64,000 bases of DNA from Armillaria gallica (Eukaryota; Basidiomycota; Agaricomycetes; Agaricales; Physalacriaceae), in NCBI GenBank assembly GCA_037576215.1, contig JBANDB010000013.1:372001-436000 (forward strand), given 5' to 3'. The notes beneath the pieces were generated by a model. The model saw nothing but the letters and a program-made list of their open reading frames with translations, searched no databases and was not told the origin of the DNA. Shown here piece by piece: positions 57,931-64,000 of the stretch (the first letter of the stretch is position 1; every line of letters starts with the position of its first letter). The translations under genes were made by a program, and so were the position numbers.

Positions 57931-58667
57931 CTGGTTCTCTTCCCTCAGCTGAACAATGACCAGATTGTCAGTGAGAGTTTTACGGTGGTGAGATCAAAGG
58001 TAAGGTCGTGAATATCAGTACTAGTGGTGTATATTGCTGACTGTTCATTAATAGGCCATTCAATTTATTATAAATGTTTAGCAAAACTGTCTGGCATCAG
58101 GATGTAGCACCACCAAAGACATTGCATGAATTCAGGAATGGCAGGGAGACAACCCAAACTGTCAAGGTGGTGCAGCGCCACAACAACAATCAGTTCATCA
58201 TTAACACTCACACCCTTCATAATGCAGATCTACTGCACAAATTTCTTCCTCACTATCTGACTGTGCCACAACCATTGTACCCTGACCAGCAAAGACAGCA
58301 TGATGAGCTTGGTGTTATTCTGACAGTTACTCAAGCAAAGACAGCATGAAAAGCAGCAGAGACACAACGCAAATGGAAGGAGGCAGATACATCCAAACAA
58401 TTTGGGGTCAATAAGTGTTCACATTTATCATAATGGTGCAAATATTATGGGACTGAAATTGTTACTATTCAAGAGCAGGTACAAGCCTGAAGAGTAGTAT
58501 AGACATATGTAAGTGGTACACATCATATATGTATCAGTTATCAGGCCTTCCAACTTCCCTCAAGAACTTGTGTGATAGAAGGGTAAGAAGCTGGCTCTGC
58601 TCCTCAAACACTTCAAGAGCCTCCCTCTGTTGTGCCCCTACTATCATCATCCTGGTCTGTACGAGCT

Positions 58668-59935
58668 CAGCATACTGTAAAGTTGAACTGACACCAATAA
58701 TGGATATTGACAAGCTTCATTTAGACATAAAGCAAGCACAACCATCCAACTCTGCGGTTGCCAAAGGTTTCTGGCAGGCCAAATCCTCCACTCCCACTTC
58801 TCCCTCTTGGTGGTCTGTCGATGAATCAGACATTCTCTGTCTTGATAATCGCATCTATGTCCCGGACTCTGAGGATCTCTGTCTCCATGTCCTACAAAAC
58901 AATCACAATCACATCTTGGCAGGTCATTTTGGTCAAAATTGGACTTTGGAATTAGTCCGACAGAACTATACCTGGCCACAGATGCGTGAATATGTTTGCC
59001 ACTATGTCAAATCTTGTATGGTTTGCAGTTACAACAAGACACCTAGACATCGTCCTTACAGTTTGCTTAAACCCTTGCCAGTTCCAGAACATCTGTGGGA
59101 TTCCATTTCAATGGATTTCATTGAACAGTTACCAGACTCCAACGGATTCACCACTATCCTTGTAGTAATCAACCATGCAAGCAAGCAAGCCATCTTTATC
59201 CCTACACACAACACCATTAATTCCAAAGAACTCACCCAGTTATTCATCATTCACGTTTTCTCTAAACATGGCGTCCCTAACCACATCACCTCTGACCGCA
59301 GCTCCGAATTTGTCTCTCAATTCATGCATGCCCTTGCCAAAGCCCTTGATATGGAACTTCACTTCACTTCCAGATATCATCCAGAGGCTGACGGACAAAT
59401 GGAACGTGCAAACCAAACCTTGGAACAGTACATCTGCATCTATTGTTCTTATCAACAGGACAACTGGGATTTACTACTACCTGTTGCAGAGTTTGCATAC
59501 AACAATGCCCCAAACGCCTTCACCAGAATCTCTCCATTCTTTGCCAACAAAGGCTACCATCCCAATATAATCATAGCTCAACCAGGCCCCCATTCCTTCA
59601 CTCTCAAACTCCCATTTGATCTCCGTGCCATCCACCCCATCTTCCACGTATCACAACTGGAACCTGTAGAAGAAAACACTATCCCTAATCACACTCAGCC
59701 TCCAGTGGAAGTTGATGGTGAAAAGCAGTATAAAATAGTTCAGATCCTAGACTCCAAACTTGACCGCCAGTTCTGGTGCCCTCTTCTCTACAGGATTCAA
59801 TGGTTAGGTTATGAAGCCACCAATGAGAAATTTGCTTGGTTACTGGCTAACAAGTTCTCTGCAGATGAATTCATTGAAGATTTCCACTGTCACTATCCAG
59901 ACAAACCAGGACCATTAGCCAAAGTCACCATCTGA
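58668..59935 (+). pseudogene. gypsy-4 (chromovirus) integrase with chromodomain, internally deleted
   Basis: A long open frame: an RNase H/IN linker, H2C2 finger (HNHILAGHFGQNWT, CHYVKSCMVC, about 58905-59030), and integrase core with catalytic residues in SMDFIEQLPD, HITSDRSSEF (usual Gly replaced by Ser) and GQMERANQ. At about 59575-59600 the frame jumps from GYHPNIII directly to SFTLKLPFDLRAIHPIFHV, so the GPY/F module of about 80-100 residues is missing without loss of frame. The C-terminal chromodomain runs YKIVQILDSKLDRQFWC, YRIQWLGYE, EFIEDFHCHYPDKPGP, then stop at 59935. No gag, protease or RT on this strand nearby. Chromodomains direct insertion to heterochromatin. Confidence 0.88.
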
Positions 59936-60246
59936 AAATCCACCATCTAACTTCCTCTCTCTTATTCTGTAACATCATTGGTTTCTACCAGTCCCAACAT
60001 TTTCCATTTCAAATAAAATCCATGAAAACTATTGCAAATTCATTTCCTAATTGAGACTGGATTCCAGCAGAAACCATGCTCTGTATTTCATATTCCTTTC
60101 TTAACTTATATTGCAAATTCACTCTTCCTCACTTCCCCAAGTTACAAGTCAACAAGAAAATGGCCTGTGGGGCCCTGATGCATTCAAGAAACAAAATACA
60201 AAATCACAGATTGCTAATGTGGCACTAGAGGGAAGCGACTTGATTG

Positions 60247-61039
60247 TCAACTTTTCCAGCCAAAACAGCTACAGTAGCCACCAAGTTTTGAAGGACCTCT
60301 CTCCAAAACTTCATTGGAGCTGATGGCGAGCAAGGAAGATGTTCCCTTGTTGAAGGAACAGGTGGCCTTCTTGATCTTGCAACGCAAACAAGTCTGCCCT
60401 TGACCAGACTTTTCAGAGGCTGGCTTCATGAAGCACTTGACGCCATCTAGATGACACCACACACATGTTCTGAAAAATCCACCAGAGAAACACTCAGTAC
60501 TACCCATAAATTCTTCTTCACCCTCTGCGGGACCTGTCACCTCCAGTTTAACCCTCTTACTAGGGCCAGATGTTCTCTCTTTCCCGCTCTCCACTGGACT
60601 CTGAACCCTTCACGGCCCTCTCCTGCTCTTTTCTCAACTTTTTCTTCTCCTTCAAATCATCCTTTTTCTTCTTCTCGGCAGCTTCCTCCTGCTCTTTTAG
60701 CTTTGCTGTGGCATCTGCAATCTCCCTCTCTTTCAACCGCATGGCCTCATCCACCTTTGCCTTCAACTCTGCCACCCTTTGCCTTTCCTTGGCTTCCTGT
60801 TTCTCCTCCAACATACAGAGCTGTTCCTCCTCCTGCTGCTTCAAGGCTTCCACTTTTGCAGCCCACGCCTTATGAGCCAACCTCGACTTCTCCTCCTGCT
60901 CCACCACTGCCTTTGCCTCCTTCCAAGCAGAATTTTTCACCATGGCCTCCACATAATTCTCCTCAGCGGCGGCCCGAGCTTTGATCTCTTCAATAGTTAT
61001 ATCTTCAGGAGTTGGAGCCGACTCATAAGGCTCGGGCAT
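60247..61039 (-). CDS. Coiled-coil protein with Zn2Cys6-like cysteine cluster, antisense to gypsy-4 (one frameshift)
   Basis: Start chosen at the ATG at 61039 (MPEPYESAPTPED). Residues 20-150 form a long Lys/Glu/Ala coiled coil. Near 60590 the frame shifts by one base and continues with a basic PSKRVKLEV patch, then a Cys cluster CVWC-x6-C-x14-C-x2-C-x6-C (about 60465-60350), and stops at 60247. Spacing resembles the fungal Zn2Cys6 binuclear cluster with a longer loop. From memory, the coiled coil plus basic patch plus six-Cys layout is a frequently repeated Agaricomycete ORF of unknown role. It lies between the gypsy-4 stop (59935) and the polypurine tract/LTR D3 (61220-61483), on the opposite strand. 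The frameshift may be real decay or an unrecognised intron. Confidence 0.55.
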
Positions 61040-61219
61040 TATGGACAGGTGGTATTTGATAGGCTGTAACATGACTAGTAACAAAGAAAAGGAAATACCA
61101 AGAGGAGGGGAGATGATTGTGGTATGAAGTTAAGTAACAAAATTCCCATGCTTGAAAATTCTGCCAGGCATACTATATTGATCGGCCATCAGGATCAGCG
61201 CTCTTGAGGGCAAGAACGC

Positions 61220-61232
61220 TAAGGGGGGGATA
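61220..61232 (+). promoter_or_regulatory. Polypurine tract upstream of LTR D3
   Basis: CTAAGGGGGGGATAC directly followed by TGTTACAC (LTR start at 61234), preceded by the worn 3' end of a plus-strand gypsy coding sequence (61150-61215, SALLRARTLRGG-like). Confidence 0.7.
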
Positions 61233-61233
61233 C

Positions 61234-61483
61234 TGTTACACACATGCCACCGGCCTCCGCTTCACACCCATCCCAAATTCAATCCTAACTCCAGCATTCC
61301 TCACTATCAGACTCTGTGGCCTCCAACCGCTTACCATTATTCAGCTTCATTTGATATTTCATTTATCATTTCATTTTACTATTTCACATATTAACTCTAG
61401 AACCCGAATCCGGTAGCGAACAGACCACTGCCAGAGTCCATCAGAGTCTGACTTAGATTTATCTACTCATATATATACTGTAG
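61234..61483 (+). repeat. LTR D3, truncated 3' LTR of a plus-strand gypsy
   Basis: Begins TGTTACACACATGCC after the polypurine tract and aligns with D2 and inverted D1 through TATATATACTGTAG, where it is cut and gypsy-3 sequence begins. This fixes the orientation of the LTR D family. Probably the 3' LTR of gypsy-4, but that link rests on order and strand only. Confidence 0.72.
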
Positions 61484-63990
61484 CCAGTTGGTTGGGAGTT
61501 TAAGGGTGTAGGCCGACGTGCCCTTTTTGTCAGTGATTTCGAAGGGACCCGTTCGCTTGTCTGCGAGTTTCTTCTTGGGATGTGAAAGGTGGAGATTGGT
61601 CATGTCTAGCCAGACCTTGTCTCCGACCTTGTATTCAACGGTGGGGCACTTCTTCTTGTCGTATTGCACCTTCATCTGGTCAGCAGTCTTCTCGAGAGTG
61701 TTTGGCAGTGGTGTGGATTTCCTGCATTTTTGAGATGAATGTGTTCAAGGCAGGGGTTCAGAATGGAGCTTGTGTCCTTGCGCCTGGGAGAAGAGGAGGA
61801 TTGAAACCGTAACTGACTTTGAATGGACTTTTGCCAGTGGAGGAATGGACCCAATTATTATGCACAAAAGCAGCAAGTGAGAGCCATTCCACCCAGTCGT
61901 CTTGGAGATGGTTGACAAAGATATGGAGGTATTTTTCAACCTCTTGGTTGACTTGTTTGGTCTGGCCATTGGTCTGAGGGTGGTAGGTGGTGGATGCATT
62001 GCTCTTGATTTGTAAGAGATTGTATAGGTCCTTCATGAATTTGGAGACAAAGATGGTGCCTCGGTCTGAGATGACAACTTGAGACATTCCATGTCTGGCA
62101 TATACTTCGTCGCATAGAATTTTTGCCCATCCTTCTGACAAGAGCTCTGTGGAGCACGTGACAGGAATGATTTCCTTGGAGAAGTGGTCAACAATCATAA
62201 GGATTGCATCGTAGCCATGGCACATGGGTAAGCCGGTGACCATGTCTACTGATATGTGGGTCCATGGTTGTGACGGGATGGCGTTGGGGTGAAGGGGTGC
62301 TGCCTTTGCTTGGGTGCTGGTTTTAGTTCATTGGCAGGTTTCACAGGTGTGAACATAGGCCTCGATATCTTTCTTCATCTTTGGCCACCAGTATTCCTGT
62401 AGTATGAGCTCTTTGGTTTTTTTGATGCCTGGGTGTCTTGCCATGATGTGATTGTGAGACTGGGCAATGATTTCTCCTCGTGGCATGTGATCTTGTGGCA
62501 TGTAGATCCTTTCATTGTAATACAACAGCCCCTCCTTCATTTCCATTCCATGGTCGTGATTGAGAGATCCCAAGTGGTCATGCATAGCGTGTATGATTCT
62601 CCTCTGCATTTCCTCTATTGTTGGCATGATCATGGCATGGAAGTGTTCTGGCTTAAGGACTATGACTTTGTCATTGTCATCTTTGCCTTGCTTGTGGTCT
62701 GATCTTTGACTGAGTAAGTCGGCCTTCTTGTTTGCCATGCCTGCCTTGTGATGGAGAGTGAAATGGTACTTGGCCAATTCAGTGACCCAGCATGCTTGTC
62801 AGTGATTTAGCTTCTGGGGTTTATGGAAGTATTGAAGGTTTTGGTGGTCGGTCCAGATCTCGAAATCTTGAGCTGCTCCCATTAGGTAATGTCACCATTC
62901 GCTAAGGGTGAGCATGATAGCAAACAACTCCTTGTCGTAGATTTCATAGTTTTTCTCCGTCGTGGTGAGCGCTTTGGATAAAAACACAACTGGTCGCCAT
63001 TTTCCTTCTTGTTCCTGGGATAAAACGGCACTGATTGCCCCTTCACTAGAATCTGCTTCCACATGGAACTTGCCTCCCTCTGTTGGTATTGCTAGTACCA
63101 CATCCTCCACCAATTGTTTCTTTAGCTCTTCGAATGCCTCCTACTGCACCTTTCCCCACCTCCATGGTTCATTGCCTGTCAATTGAGTCATTGGTTTGAC
63201 GATTTTACTGTATTCTTTGATAAGTCATCGGTAGAAGTTGGTAAAGCTGAGAAACAACTGAAGCTGTTGCTTTTTGGTGGGGACTGGCTATTCTGTTATA
63301 CCTTTGACCTTTACCGGGTCCATGCAGATACTGCCTTCACTGATGATGACTTCTAGGTACTCAGTCTCCAGTACTTTGAACTTGCACTTTTCCGCTTTAA
63401 GGAATAGCTTGTTCTTTTGTAGGACCTTTAGGACTTCTCGGGTGATACAATGATGCTCTTCCTTGGTTTTGGATATGATGAGGATGTCGTCGAGGTAGAT
63501 GGTGACATCTCCTGACACAATGAGGTTCTTGAAAATGTTATTCATCATCCATTGGAAGGTTGTAGGAGAATTGGTGAGGCCGAAGAACATGACTGTAGGT
63601 TCGAAGAGGCCTTGATTAGTTCTAAAGGCTGCCTTCCACTCGTCTCCACTCTTGATGCGCACATTGTTGTATCCTCATTGGATGTCGAGCTTGGAAAAGT
63701 ACTTTGCGCCCCGCAACTTGTTCATAAGCTCTGAGATGAGTGGTAACAGGTAGCAGTTCTTAATAGTCATCTCGTTGAGCTTTCAGTAGTCTTGGACTGG
63801 TCGTAGCTTGCCATCCTTCTTTTTGACAAAGGAAAAGGGTGAAGCTATAGGGGACTTTGATGGTCCCATTTCTTTGAATGTTTTAGTCTTCTTTTCCACA
63901 TTGGCTTTTGCTGCTAGGTCATTTGCGTGGTGAGCTCACACATGGATGGCTCTCGTAAAGTCCACTGCCAAAATGGTCTCTCCCTCCTCT
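61484..63990 (-). pseudogene. gypsy-3 RT - RNase H - integrase
   Basis: [17 protein letters not shown] (about 63810), FSKLDIQ, FFGLTNSPTTFQWMMN and the catalytic IYLDDILI (about 63500). RNase H: FHVEADSSEGAISAVLSQEQ, YDKELFAIML and HHKAGMANKKADLLSQR. Integrase: finger HNHIMARHPG and CETC (62430-62330); core VDMVTGLP, VISDRGTIF and NGQTKQVNQEVEKYL, where the usual catalytic Glu of QTE is Lys (codon at about 61957); then the GPY/F start GDKVWLDMTNL and RTGPFEITDKKG. A few stops (near 63675, 63285, 62800, 61745) break it. Confidence 0.9.
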
Positions 63991-64000
63991 AACTCTTCGT
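61484..64000 (-). mobile_element. Ty3/gypsy retrotransposon gypsy-3, pol part, runs off the right edge
   Basis: Minus-strand pol in standard order from the window edge: RT, RNase H, integrase. It is truncated inside the integrase GPY/F module at 61484, where LTR D3 begins. GC content is higher and decay milder than in gypsy-1. Gag and 5' LTR would lie beyond 64000. Confidence 0.9.

Larger units (their letters stand above)
53697..58490 (+). pseudogene. Gene T: large basidiomycete transposase-like protein (possibly CACTA/Plavaka-related)
   Basis: Plus-strand blocks in order: WADDVSGACSKQYQKHINVY with MNANLPGRLQEYFVWFVST (53965-54085); KTRTKDKISQHWIGILIAKA (about 54570); EILHTILFGIEKYGSHWLH (54838-54895); GLNVPPIQAEYMMQYHN (about 54955); 55122-55844 with KLHVLVHLPKHIRHRRP, STEIYKCFNAVFHMCSVLSN, HDIAIKFIDLDHVKHVLSGG and IQRHLGWVPLSG; FVGRIKQILLPETTGHQGQG (about 56340-56400); then, beyond LTR C, IQFIINVQQNCLASGC (about 58060-58110) and FIINTHTLHNADLL (58191-58235). 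I recall the family as long, multicopy Agaricomycete proteins; NLPGRL and FVSTS resemble the TNP2/CACTA pattern. An intron around 58002-58053 is plausible. Broken by LTR C, gypsy-2 (5' end lost) and many stops. Confidence 0.65.

Noticed and set aside
60451..60984. Plus-strand Pro/Ser-rich frame 60451-60984
   Set aside because: Mirror of the Lys/Glu coiled coil on the minus strand.
1..64000. tRNA or rRNA genes
   Set aside because: No sequence with matching A and B boxes or rRNA-like stretches was seen by eye; a covariance search was not possible.

Overview
The window looks like a transposable-element-dense stretch of a mushroom-forming basidiomycete (Agaricomycetes; genus not determinable). 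The evidence is short GT-AG introns in the transposase genes and several protein families that I know only from Agaricomycete genomes. It also holds Ty3/gypsy, Ty1/copia, DIRS-type, hAT, PIF/Harbinger, Tc1-like and Helitron remnants. No intact host gene is visible. The only host-derived piece is a decayed fragment resembling the SAPS (Sit4/PP6-associated) family. All family assignments come from reading translations by eye and recalling the families; nothing was searched.

Layout. 1-5087: 3' part of a gypsy element (gypsy-1, minus), split by a 1.5-kb repeat (X1). 6079-9742: hAT element with a perfect 8-bp target duplication. 10739-16919: an LTR-like non-autonomous element with 99-bp direct repeats, carrying a basidiomycete-specific gene ('gene F'). 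Gene F is broken by LTR A, which holds a Tc1-like element, which holds repeat X2; a further solo LTR (D1) sits in the gene's 3' half. 16920-26073: AT-rich decayed DNA with a copia LTR, the SAPS fragment and a TIR element. 26074-31123: DIRS-type tyrosine-recombinase retroelement bounded by inverted CACTG-type ends.

31850-43640: one old copia element (minus) cut by three DNA elements. These are an element with 17-bp TIRs and an 8-9-bp TSD that encodes an uncharacterised protein family (32628-36085), a noncoding hAT-like MITE (36757-37645), and a two-gene PIF/Harbinger (38668-42313). 45290-47068: degenerate Helitron helicase. 47069-53696: an LTR (D2) abutting a truncated gypsy (gypsy-2) with its 5' LTR and primer-binding site. 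53697-58490: a large basidiomycete transposase-like gene broken by solo LTR C, itself hit by a 266-bp foldback MITE. 58668-61483: chromodomain gypsy fragment, an antisense coiled-coil/Cys-cluster ORF, a polypurine tract and LTR D3. 61484-64000: a further gypsy pol (gypsy-3, minus) running off the window.

The genes do not form a pathway. The information lies in the nesting order, which can be read from target duplications and from reading frames that continue across insertion sites. The best candidate for something undescribed is the 3.46-kb element at 32628-36085. Its only visible gene belongs to a multicopy basidiomycete family of unknown function, which would make that family a candidate transposase. 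The second is the mini-LTR element carrying gene F.
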